Assembly (NCBI RefSeq): GCF_001039355.2
Contig: NW_019775968.1
Span: 1,113,985 to 1,177,984 of the forward strand
Source of the DNA: Lingula anatina
Lineage: Eukaryota > Brachiopoda > Lingulata > Lingulida > Lingulidae
Reading direction: 5' to 3'
DNA: 64,000 nt
Under the pieces are notes generated by a model. That model did no database searches. It had not been told where the DNA came from and saw nothing but the letters and a program-made list of their open reading frames with translations. The position numbers were made by a program, and so were the translations under genes. Shown here in pieces: positions 1-20,207 of the stretch (positions are counted from its first letter, which is position 1; each line of letters opens with the position of its first letter).

Positions 1-1193
1 TCATTGTTAAATATTGATGTTATTAGTTATTATCATTTAATAATGTTATGGTATTAAACTACAGATGAACATCTCTTGATCTCACACTCGACCTTTTTTA
101 TAGAAGTTCAAACGAAGTGTTACAAGAAAAAATTGTTTTCCACGGAAACAGACCACTTGATCAAAAGAAAGTTCTATAAACAAAGCTGGTTTTAGATAAC
201 TTCGCGTGAGTGGATCCTGGCATTTTTAATGGTTGTCAAAATCAAAGAAATATTTGGATCTGGTAAATCCAGGATTTTACCGCACAGCAAGTTGTCTTTG
301 GTTAAAGCATGGAGAAGGGGTAACCGTTATCGGCACTTAAAAACGATGAAATTGTAGATGATTAAAAACGCGGCGAATGTTGTTCTTGACAGCTAGTGTT
401 TCATACTTCCTTTGTAGGTAAGTAGGGCCGAAAATGACCATATCCATGAACAAATACAGGATATTACTTTAGGGAAGGAGATATCGGGGTAAAAACATTT
501 TCGTTTGCCATATCTACATGACAAATAAAAGAGCATTTGTAGGAAGCTGAAGGCACAGCGAGTGTCCGCAATCTTCTCCCATTACCAGCCCCTTCGTAAA
601 TCCCAAGATTCTATGTTAGAAACATTTCAATATATCAAATATGTTTATGCATTAAACTAAGCTGATGAAGGTGGTAAAGTATGAAAAACGATTGTAGAAA
701 AAAATTTTCCGTGATATATGCGTTATAGGATAACATATTTAAGCTCATTTTCATGGGTAGGAGTCGGGTTACAGTAAGGTAATGAATTAATCCAATCAAG
801 CCGACTACAGCATATCTCGCTACCGGAGAGTTTATTCTATATACAGAAGATGAAAATGATTTAATTTCCGGACAATCAAAAATGTGCGGGACGAACGCAG
901 AGTTGATGTATACAGCATCACATGTCTGCAAGAGATCGCAGTTGCGAAGAATTTACAAACACATCAGTGCAAATATTTGGTCCAGGGCACTATATATATA
1001 TTCGCTTCATTCTACCAGGGATGAATTTTGTGGTAACAACCAGACTTCGCGAATCTTATCGACCTTTAGAAGATGTTTAATACGCGGTTTTTGGACACCA
1101 CAGAATAGGGAGAAACTTTTCGCACACGTACGTCTATATATCGAAGATTGAAAATAGCCGAGTCTCAGTTGCCAGTGAATTAATACTGTAACC

Positions 1194-3601
1194 ATGTCTG
1201 TTAAGCTACTGAAATTACTTGTTTGCGTGTTATTCTACATGGGCACTAAGCAGAGCAGCCGTGCGAATATGCCAAAAAATACGACTCCCAATGTAAGGAT
1301 CGAGGAGAACGAAGAGGTAATGCTAAACTTGGATGACTTCGTTGTTCCTCCTCCTCCACCAGACAGATTGATGTGCGACAGGATGTCTTTGTGCACAAAC
1401 TCAAGCTCAGACAGCAATGACGAAGAAAGAAACTGTTACTGTAATAGTCTGTGTGTTCTCTACGGGGACTGTTGTGAAGATGCTGACTCTGTACACCTAA
1501 TAGACGATAGAGACAAAGCAGCACACTCTGAATACACGATTCTGAGAGAAAAAATAAAGGGTACGTTTGAATGCACCGCGCTTCCCGGAATGGATTTATC
1601 CCGATTTCAGTATGTAATTACAAGATGCCCCTCCGCTTGGAACATGTCACAGAGGGTACGGTACTCTTGTGAGAATCCTCTAGACTGGAGCTCAAATGAT
1701 ATTTTTTAAGTATACCTGCCGTCGGAAAAAGAACGGGGTTGTTGTTTAAAAATGTGTATTGTAGTATATGCCATGGCGAACTCAGCGTAACGTATTATAA
1801 TGTGAAATATATTTGTGAATTTCCACCTTTGGAATTTGAACTTCAAAAGCATTTACCCCTGAGGGATGGAAAGGATGTTACACCCACACGTAATAGTAAG
1901 CCCACAACGACTCAAAGCACTTTAAATATATCGGACATAGCTCGCGTTTGCAGTTGGAAAATAGTCGAACCAGACTTACGAAATGTAAAACACTTTTCAA
2001 AGCACTGTATTTACCATACATCAAAGTGTCAAGATAAACACAGTATTTACAGGCAAGAATGTGAGGACGTACCGTTCGTCTCTTTTGTTTATGCATCGCA
2101 TCGTGTCATCTACAAGAACAAATTCTGTGCGTTTTGTAACGGGCTTAACGAGAGTGACGTTACTTGCACTATCAGAAGTCCCCTTGTGTTTAGTATGACA
2201 GACGTAGCCTTTGGGGTGGGTGAAGGCGGATTGCCTTATTCCGTTTTATTTGATCCAAACGCATTGTCGTTTCGAGCGTCTGGGAGAGATATTGCCACTA
2301 AAAACTTTAAGAAGTGTTTACAGGGGCAGGTTTTTGATGTTGTGTCAGAAAGATGTCGGCAGCTTCTCTGCAGCACGAACGAAAAACTGGTCGGTAATAT
2401 ATGTGTCAGTGTTGATAGCGAGGAACCTACCCACTTAAATGACGACAATGGAGCTGCTTCAGATACTACACAGAATGTTACACGTAGCACCTGCCCGAAG
2501 TTAAATTACACCGTCTACGTACATTTTCAAAATGACACTCTCTATGTCAATGCCACCGATAGACTTTATTTGCCAGAATCTTTTGAATTTCTCGATGACG
2601 GAACTGTGCTCGTTTGCACTAATTTGTCACAAAATATTTCATATGACGAAAACTTTGAGCCCTTCTCATTTAGTTTTGATGCCGCACAAGTTATTTGTTC
2701 AACGGTTGGTCTGGTCATTTCTACTGTTTGTCTCGGGCTTCTTTTAATTATATATTCACTGCTTTCGACTCTAAGGAATCTTCCCGGAAAGATATTAATG
2801 TGCCTGGTAGCCTCCTTGTTCGTTGCACAGACACTTTTCCTACTGAGCCCACTTTGGGGTAAATTTGACACAGCTTGCATTACTTTCGCGGTGCTAATGC
2901 ACTTCTCGTATTTAGCAACGTTTTTCTGGACAAATGTTATGTCTTTCGATATTTGTTTTACATTTTCAAATGCAAGCCGTATTTCAAATTCAAGCAAGCA
3001 CGCCAAGAAGTTTGTTTTTTATTCTATTTACGGGTGGGGTTCAGCGCTCTTCGTGACATTATCTGGGGTTGTTGTGGATCGTAGCGGCGTTCCCTCAGAG
3101 TTCAAACCGAGATACGGTGACAATGGTGTGTGCTGGATTACCCAGAAATACGGACTTTTGATATTCTTCATATGTCCCGTCTCACTCTTGTTATGCTTAG
3201 ACTTGATATGTTTTGTCTTGGCGGTGGTTGGAATTCGACGAGCTTCAAAAGCGGCAAGTTTCGCCAAAAAGACATCCGAAAAACGGCGTTTAATACTTTA
3301 CATCAAACTTTCGGCTGTAATGGGCCTTACCTGGATCACTGCTTATTTTTCCATGGCAACAAAAATAAGTGAACTTTGGTTTCTTTTCATATTTCTCAAT
3401 ACGTGGCTTGGGGTGTTTATTTTTTTGGCTTTTATATGTAACAAAAAGGTGTATAACCTTCTCAAAAATCTTTTTGGCATTAAGAGGAGAGAGGTAACAA
3501 CATCCAAAAGCAATACCTTATCAACGACAGTATCTTCACCAATATCAAGTGTTACTAGGCCGAACACGAAGGAAATTGCAGACAGATGTACTTCGATTTA
3601 A
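1194..3601 (+). CDS. Somatomedin-B/Methuselah-like seven-helix receptor, copy 1, with one frameshift
   Basis: Intronless receptor gene read in two frames. The first frame (ATG at 1194, stop at 1707-1709) gives a hydrophobic signal peptide and a Cys cluster ending in YGDCCEDA, the somatomedin-B pattern. The second frame is open from about 1706 to 3601 and carries further extracellular Cys-rich sequence and N-glycosylation sites. It ends in seven hydrophobic helices from about 2686, with the NLPGK stretch before TM2, SFDICFTF in TM3, CWITQKYG in the second extracellular loop and NTWLGVFIFL in TM7. This is class B/adhesion style, closest to Methuselah; I see no GPS cleavage motif. The frames meet at the T run 1702-1707. 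Reading across it gives SIPAVGKRTG, which aligns with the intact copy at 6871-9105. Either a one-base sequencing error or a young disabling mutation fits. Ligand unknown. A TATATATA at 991-1000 is a possible but distant core promoter, and AATAAA at 3919-3924 a possible poly(A) signal. Confidence 0.85.
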
Positions 3602-6600
3602 CTGATAGGCCTACTGGAAAAAATGTATTAAATGTCTTGAGTAATGAGGATAGATTTTGTGGGATCATGATTCGTGTTCATGCAATGGAGTCTATGCCCA
3701 CGCAGTGGATTGTCAAGCGTTATGAACTTCTGTAGAGCTTATGAAGTAAAATGTAACATATTTCATTTGAAGTGAAGGATCTCTATTCATATTCTACTCG
3801 GATTGACTATAACGCAGCAAGCAGGAGATGAAGTGTGGATTCCGTTAATTTAGCGGAAGATGTTTTATAGATGTACACACATGATGTGTTTGATGTTCTT
3901 GATAATCTCTTTTGAAGTAATAAAATCAATCATAACTCAAAACAGTGCTGTGTTTTCATTGGTTTTCATCAACAAAGTCTTCCGAGAAACAATATAGAAG
4001 CTTTATAAGTAATTAGTTGAGTTGATTGAGACATTTACTGGCCTCCCCAGCGTACATTTTATTATTGTTAATAGTAATTGCTACCAAATTTGTCCCCAGA
4101 CGTTATTCCTATTGATGCATTTATATGCACTGTTTTTATAGTATCATTAGCTAGTGAACATTCGCTTCAAGTGTTAGTATTGACTATTCGAATCAGAAAG
4201 TTTTTTTTACATTCTAATGCTCAGTAAACTTGTGGCGCGTTACCTAAGATAGACTGATGGGTCTTTTTTGACTCCTAAGAAAACATCATCAAAGATGTGA
4301 AGAAAGGCGCCCGTCTCTATGTGTCTGATCATACCGTTAATAGGTAACCCGATAAACAACAGATAATGAACTTTCAGACAGTGGTAAAATGTCAAGGGGT
4401 CACACAGCACTTTCGGTCTATTTTTTTATGACGTGACATAAAGAATTACAGACAGTTATATAATGCTTTCCATCCAAATATCACAATGGAACCACGTTTG
4501 CTGAATTAATTTACGTGTTTAAAGACTTTCAACACCAACTATTTTCCCCTGCGAAATGGGGAAAGTTTTAGTCGTACTACTGTAGTAGGTTTTATCATAA
4601 AATAACTTGGGTTCGTGTTCATAATTTAAGCTCTGTTTAAAACATCTTAAATCAGAAAGCACGTGTAATGGAAATTTTGGCAACCTAACATGCATATCCG
4701 ATCAATAATTCAAAGTTTAGACATGCTGTCATTGAAATAACCAGTAGAAGACTGCGCTTTTTCATGGTAGGGCCTATCCCACCACCTTGGTGCCTGGTGC
4801 CGCAGTCCCAGAGCGTGCTCTGAATGGCGTGAGAAAATGAGATTATATTCAAACTTCAGTTCATGATTTTTATCGTTCACAAATACCATTTATCACTTGT
4901 GTTCACGAGTGGGACATAAATAAAAGCCAAAGTATATTCCGTACATTCTAGACGCGGATCACAATCTTCGTCTGGACAGAGATTCCCACCCTTAACCTCA
5001 GGTTGGTCATGTCGATATTGACTGTTCCATTGCCTGTCGGCGTCACCCTCACACTCTTTGGACTCTGCTATATAGCGCAATAAAGGTTTAAACTGGAATG
5101 TCGAATGAAAAAAATGTCCTGAATTAATCCAACTGAATGATTTTATACTACTTGGGACAGTCTAAGTGCTGGTTAAAGAGATAAATAGGAGAATTGCTTC
5201 AGGGGGATTTTTAATCCATTAGGTAAGAAAAGATCTTGGGGCACTTGGTCAAAGTGACTGATAAAAACAGGGCGTTTTGTATTTTAAATTCAGATTCTAT
5301 TAGTAATCAATATTCTAACAGGCTGTCCTATCAATATAAGCATTTGCACCTCAGACGTGTGTTCCGCTAAATTAGAACACCTGAGGTAGGTTTATCTTAC
5401 ACCTAACATATGGAATCTTACACAAGACCCAGCCGCTCTTTGCTAAAACAACCTTTATTTCAAGCGTTATTATACGGCAGGGTAGCATTCAGTCAAACGG
5501 TAAAGACCCGAATCAATCGAACTTGAGCAAACACACGCACATAGGCTTATGTTTTTTTCTAAATTTGACGTTGGAAAAGACAAAGCTATTAACGGTTTGC
5601 AAACAACCAGACGGACGTTGCTATGGAAAAAAAATTAAAATGACATATGAACTCAACATCAATCGATAGGATCTTGGTTTATTGACAGGCTGGGATATTA
5701 AGAATTTATATCATAGAAATAGGGAATACGCGGTGAAGCACTGAATCGGCTTTCTTGCAGAGCGTTCAAAATTGCACTAGGTGCGACTTCACCGATAACA
5801 TCACACCGAATACTGCAATACATGATAGCATCTCCAATTAAAATTGGTAATTTATTTAAGATTAGTAACAATTTGCCCCGATCTTTAACTTTTTTTACTT
5901 ATATACATAAATAGATAAATGAATGAATAAATGAAAAAATGATTATTACGGATCTTCAATCGCAATTTTGTCTATTTGCTACCGTGTTGCAGGCGCAGTT
6001 TCACTTTTTGCATCCCAAGATTTTTTGGACACGGAACGAAAGTTTTAATAATCGTGATTTTATTTTGGAAGTGCATTGTTGAGAAGGAACAGATGAAAAT
6101 CGCCTCTACCGCTATAGCATCCTTAGAATCCGAACTAACATAAAATGCCTTCGACGAGATCAATTTTATCAACATTTAAGAAAAAGTAAATAAATAAATA
6201 AATAAATTTGCGATATAGCCTACATTCTTCATTCTTAAGACTGAAGAAAAAACGGGTTTTATACCGACGTAAACCTACATGTTACCTACTTTTGTAAGCG
6301 CCATATTTGAAATGGCTATATAGTAGTTACACAGACGAACCTTTGTCCAGATGATGGTTATAAATCATTATTTATTAAAACTGGGAGAAGAAAAAGAGTT
6401 GCTATTTAGTAAGGTAAAAGATGCGTGACAGATCTTTCCGATTAGTATGCCTTTTGCGTCTTTCAAATTGTTTCTAATGTTCAAATGATTTGCCCTAGCC
6501 CCATCATTTTAAGCAGCAAGTCTGGTGGGATAAACGATGACGTGGCCTTGGGGATTTTCTGTTCCTTCTCAAAAACCTTTCATGTTTGTAATCTGTTATT

Positions 6601-6764
6601 TCAGTTCTTTCGTTTGAATATTTTGTTCTATAAAGTTTTAACATCAATAAAATACGTAAAAATTCTATCCAAAAAGTGAGTGAGCACTTTTATTATATAA
6701 CGTCAACAACAGTAACGTTGCGAATGCATAAATATCCCCCAGACTTTAGTATCGTGCAGAAACT
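3602..6764. other. Spacer between the two receptor genes
   Basis: Contains the probable 3' end of receptor copy 1 (AATAAA at 3919). Beyond that I see no ORF with recognisable domains, no RNA gene and no long repeat. A short run of AAAT units lies near 6185-6207. Confidence 0.5.
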
Positions 6765-6772
6765 TATAAATA
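6765..6772 (+). promoter_or_regulatory. Candidate TATA box of receptor copy 2
   Basis: TATAAATA about 100 bp upstream of the ATG at 6871, a plausible distance for a core promoter with a short unspliced leader. Motif match only. Confidence 0.35.
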
Positions 6773-6870
6773 CATTTAAGGTTTGTCTGTGGTTTTGACT
6801 AAGCATATTGTCCAAATATTCTAACATAAACTAAACAGATGTTGCAAAGTCACGAAAGTCATTGAACAAC

Positions 6871-9105
6871 ATGAAGGCTGTTGCAAGTATTTTCTTGTCG
6901 TCACTGTTTGTTTTGAAATGCTCTGGCGCTCTTTTGAACAGAACAAACATCAACAAAAATGCTTTTGGAATCGAAAAAAGTTTTAAGACGTTTTGTAATG
7001 ACTCCGAGCATGGACAGTCCAACGATTCTCTGAGCTGCGGTTGTGATTATCACTGTGCGATTTATGGAGATTGCTGTCAAGACGCGTACAGATATCAGAA
7101 TGGTGACATTTTTTCTAAGGGTCATAGTTTGTTTTCTTTGACCAACAAGATACGTGACACGTATGAGTGCGAGTTTCTTTCTGGGCAAAGTAAGCCAGTC
7201 TACATCATCAAACGATGCCCTGGGTCTTGGAAGGCTTCAATTCAAGTGAAGGATTACTGCGAAAATATCGCGAATGATTCATATTCGGTTCCTCTCGAAA
7301 GTGTCCCTGTAATTGGACGGACGACAGGTTTTGTTTACAGAAACATGTACTGCAGCATGTGCCACAATGAAAATAACGTAACATTCTTTAAGGTGGAGTA
7401 CACCTGTAACTTTACGACAAATTTTCGCTTTAAACCGCGTTTTTCAAGGCGACCGCAGAAAATGAACATTTCTGAAGTTGCAAAGCAGTGTACCGCTTCG
7501 TATAAGAGACCGACTGACAGGAGTGACACGGACCGATCTTTACTGCACTGTAATAATGTGACAACATGCAGTCTGAAGGATAGCATTTATAGGCATTGGT
7601 GCGAAGAATCAACGTCGGACACTTTAGAGGCCGTGGTATATGGAAATACGACGTACAAAAACAAATACTGTGCAGTGTGCAACGGGTTGAATGTTGACCA
7701 GTTTTCAAGTCAGCCATTTCCAACAAAACCCAGCCCTTTGTCCAGTGGTTCATGGATTCCTTCGTATCGTGTTTTATTCGATCCAAATTCACTTTCATTT
7801 GAATGGAATATTATGGGTCACTCAACCACTGAAACATTTGAAAAATGTCCCGAAGGGCAGGTATTCGTCGTCCCCATGGCAACGTGTCAACGGGTGCTGT
7901 GTGGCGATGGAGAAACATTGTGGAATAACACGTGCATACGAAAACCTGATCACGATGTCCCTCAAAATTACACAGCTAAAAATATCAGCCCGACCATTCT
8001 TGGGTGTCTTAAACTGAACTACAGCGATTTTGTTTTGCGCCAGGATGGATCAGTGTTTATCAATGCAACTGAGGAAATATTTTCACCTGGCACTTATGAC
8101 GTAAATGGTGACAGTCACATAATCGTTTGCTCTAACTTCTCTCAAAATTACAGCAAAAACGAGGATGTAAATATAGAAAAGGCAATTGCTTTTCGTTTCA
8201 ATGACGCACAAGCTATACTTTCTCTGGTTGGCCTCGTCATTTCCACGGTTTGTCTCGGTCTTCACTTCTTTATTTACGCACTGTTGCCAAGTCTAAGAAA
8301 TCTTCCAGGAAAAGTTCTGATGTCCCTAGTAGCCTCCTTGTGTGTTGCTCAATTCCTTTTTATGCTGACTCCAGTTTGGAAAAAAACAGAATCCGCCTGC
8401 GTTGCGTTTGCGGTATTAATGCACTACTCATACCTGGCTGCGTTTTTTTGGATGAACGTCATGTCCTTCGATATTTGCCACACGTTTTCCATCTCAATTA
8501 CAACTTTCAAGCAGAATAGAAGATCTATGAAGTTCATTTATTATTCGTTATATGCTTGGGGTTCATCGATTTTAATAACGTCGACTTCTTTAATCATCGA
8601 TCACGCTGATGTTCCAACCTCGTATAAGCCTCGATACGGTGCCTATGGAATCTGCTGGATAACACAAAAATACGGCCTTCTGATTTTCTTTCTCGCTCCG
8701 GTGGCATTGCTCTTGCTGCTTAACATGGTTTTCTTTGCAATGTCTGTGCATGGTATTAGAAAAGTTTCCAAAGCAGCAAAATTTGCTAAGCCAAAAGCGG
8801 CAGCCAACAGAAGAAGAGTGATTCTTTACACAAAATTATCCATTGTTATGGGTCTCTCTTGGATTGTAGGGTATGTTGCCATGGCATCAAACTTCACAGA
8901 ACTTTGGTATCTTTTCATATTTCTAAATACGTGGCTGGGCGTTTTCATATTTTTGGTTTTTGTTTGTAACAGAAAGGTTTACAGAACGATTATAGAAAAG
9001 TTCACACACAACCATAGATCACTTTCGACGAAGAGCAACACATCCACGACTACAACCCGTTTTTCCGTATCTTCAAGAACATTTAGCGAAAGAATAAAAA
9101 AATGA
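6871..9105 (+). CDS. Somatomedin-B/Methuselah-like seven-helix receptor, copy 2 (intact)
   Basis: Single uninterrupted exon coding for 744 aa. I place the start at ATG 6871 because it opens directly into a signal peptide (MKAVASIFLSSLFVLKCSG). Residues about 41-72 hold the somatomedin-B pattern CGCDYHC...YGDCCQDA. The rest of the roughly 445-residue ectodomain has many Cys and NxS/T sites and shares spaced motifs with copy 1 (CSMCHNEN, NKYCAVCNGLN, LFDPNSLSF). TM1 starts near residue 446; NLPGKVLM, MSFDICHTF, CWITQKYG and NTWLGVFIFL mark the secretin/adhesion-type helical bundle, which ends near residue 704. The cytoplasmic tail is Ser/Thr rich. Expected to sit in the plasma membrane and signal through G proteins (family knowledge); ligand unknown. 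No GPS motif is visible. Tandem paralogue of the gene 3.3 kb upstream. TATAAATA at 6765 lies about 100 bp before the ATG, which fits an intronless 5' leader. Confidence 0.9.
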   Translation: MKAVASIFLSSLFVLKCSGALLNRTNINKNAFGIEKSFKTFCNDSEHGQSNDSLSCGCDYHCAIYGDCCQDAYRYQNGDIFSKGHSLFSLTNKIRDTYECEFLSGQSKPVYIIKRCPGSWKASIQVKDYCENIANDSYSVPLESVPVIGRTTGFVYRNMYCSMCHNENNVTFFKVEYTCNFTTNFRFKPRFSRRPQKMNISEVAKQCTASYKRPTDRSDTDRSLLHCNNVTTCSLKDSIYRHWCEESTSDTLEAVVYGNTTYKNKYCAVCNGLNVDQFSSQPFPTKPSPLSSGSWIPSYRVLFDPNSLSFEWNIMGHSTTETFEKCPEGQVFVVPMATCQRVLCGDGETLWNNTCIRKPDHDVPQNYTAKNISPTILGCLKLNYSDFVLRQDGSVFINATEEIFSPGTYDVNGDSHIIVCSNFSQNYSKNEDVNIEKAIAFRFNDAQAILSLVGLVISTVCLGLHFFIYALLPSLRNLPGKVLMSLVASLCVAQFLFMLTPVWKKTESACVAFAVLMHYSYLAAFFWMNVMSFDICHTFSISITTFKQNRRSMKFIYYSLYAWGSSILITSTSLIIDHADVPTSYKPRYGAYGICWITQKYGLLIFFLAPVALLLLLNMVFFAMSVHGIRKVSKAAKFAKPKAAANRRRVILYTKLSIVMGLSWIVGYVAMASNFTELWYLFIFLNTWLGVFIFLVFVCNRKVYRTIIEKFTHNHRSLSTKSNTSTTTTRFSVSSRTFSERIKK

Positions 9106-11381
9106 TCTCGAGAAGACGTGGCGGTACCCAACGCAAAATCCAAGGTACTTCGATCTCTCTACACTTCCAGGCAGAAAATCGGCTAAAGCCAGCTATTTTA
9201 ATAGTTTTCTAAATTGTTGGGTTAGGCAGTAGAATCCGCATACAATCAGAATGTTAGATAAATTTTAGTAAGATTCATTCTGCGAATTATAGACCTGCTC
9301 GATTGTGCCGCAGATAATGAAAAAAGTTGTCATATGCACTGCCCCATTCATTCTGTGAACATCGGCGGCAAGAAGCAGTAACCGTTACGTGCCGATGCAT
9401 TTACTTTAACAGCCATCTTAAAACGTGCCGAACGAGCAACGGTGGTTACTATTCCCACTTGTTTACTTGACGTTTGGTTGAAAACCAGTCAACTTCCTCT
9501 AGTTTTGTTTGATCTTGTCAAACGTTTAACTGTACCTGGATTTAAATGGACCTCGTTTTCCCAACAAAGACCAATAGTGCACCCATTTCTCTATAACCTC
9601 CAAGTCGTAATTTTTTTGCTCGTGTTGGTTTCCAATGTGCACCAGTTATAAAAAAACGTCAACAATACACTGGTAAGTTTAGCTATTTATTTTTCCGAAG
9701 TCAATTTGAGACAATTTGTGGCATCTTCTGAAGGTACTTATCAGATCAGTTGTACATGTCCTTCCTTTTGCTCATCAAACGCAGCAGCAAGATAACAAGT
9801 AATTTGCTTAAGTGATGGGAAAAGCAAGCAGCAAATAAATAGTATCAGTATATTCCACGGACAGCAAAGCAGTCACGTACATGCGTGCACGCCTTCAATA
9901 AGTATGTATTCTATGTGCAGCTCTAGATCTGTTGTGTTTTTATATAGGGGAATCCCCAGTGTCTGCACGAACTGGAAGACTTGACTATAATCCGAGTGCT
10001 GTAATCATGATATGTACAAAAACGCTATACAGCCGACAACATACCAAATTCCCTCCCATCCTAATACCAACACACAATATTCGTATGTAGCAGCCAAACA
10101 TGTTATAAGCACTCTGAGGTGTATTTATTCGTAATGGCTTTGATATTTACTATGTTTGTCTCTAACCTGTGAAGATAACTCTAGTATAGGAACATAAGGA
10201 ATTTCTAAAACAAGTATCCTGTGTTTTATTAATTTATCAATGCTATCAGTGGATGTTGCATACGTGGCATTTTTGTCACCTAGAACTGACCAGGAATTCA
10301 TAAACAAAGCACCTGTGGCATTTACGATTTGAATATCTAATTTTCTACTCAAAGGAATGGTTTAGCCAAGAAACTTAGGAATGTTGCTGACACAGGTACC
10401 AAGTTTTTGAATTCTTTCAGCTCCTTGAGCACATACATCATAATAAGGTTAAGTGGAATGACTGAGCTGATCACTATAGAATGGTTCCAATCACCATTAC
10501 AAAATAATATACTTCTGCCAATACCTGTACAAATACAATATGCAACACAATAATGGCATAATGATAATGATTATAATAATAATAATAATAAACATATAAT
10601 ATTGTTCTTTTTTGTTTGTAATCTACTAACGGTAAACTTGGGTAACCACGTGCAAAATATATTATACCTATCATCATAATATTTTTTCCTCAGTATAATA
10701 AACTGGTTTTGTATAGAAAAGAACATTATACAAAACTGTCAATACATTTGGAAAACAATGGTATCACTATAGACTACAAACGTCTGGCAAAGTCACAACT
10801 CTGAATTACATTCTCACATTTGACAGTTGATAGCAGAGGTGAACGAATATCACCATCAGCTGATCATATTGGGATAATTTTCACCAATTTTCGGAGATCA
10901 ACAGTGCTAATGCTAACAAACTGCTTTCCCACTTTAGGTTAATCAAGCAGTATCACAGTATGAATCATATTTATTCCTTAGTCTATATCTTATCAATAAT
11001 TGTGTTCACAGATTCAAGGATTATTCCTCAACCCTTTACAAAGAAAATATATGAGATATATGTCAAAGGTAAACAAGGCCACAGTTTCATAATGCATCCT
11101 ATGACCTGACTACAAATACTATAAATTGGGGTCTGTTCAAACTGATGGCATAATTTGTAATCATGGCATTCCAATTTCAACAATCATCATACACAACATA
11201 CTGCTGTGGGCTCTGCCCTAATACAATACAAAACAATCTGGTCCCTTGAAATGTATATTCTTAACAGTCTAATCAAATACACTGCCCCATGTTTTAACCC
11301 AATCAGTCCTGCTAAAGTTTGTGTGGGAATATTGTAAAAAGATATTAAGTCAAGGCTGTCCGTCAGGATTTTTGGTGGGAT
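9106..11381. other. Convergent spacer between receptor copy 2 and ERM-A
   Basis: Should hold the 3' UTRs of the plus-strand receptor and the minus-strand ERM-A gene, which converge here. A short AAT run lies at about 10573-10590. No coding signal seen. Confidence 0.45.

Positions 11382-20207
<8,826 letters not shown>

Noticed and set aside
1-1193. Short ORFs upstream of receptor copy 1
   Set aside because: Overlapping on both strands, no domains, no coding bias; treated as 5' flank.
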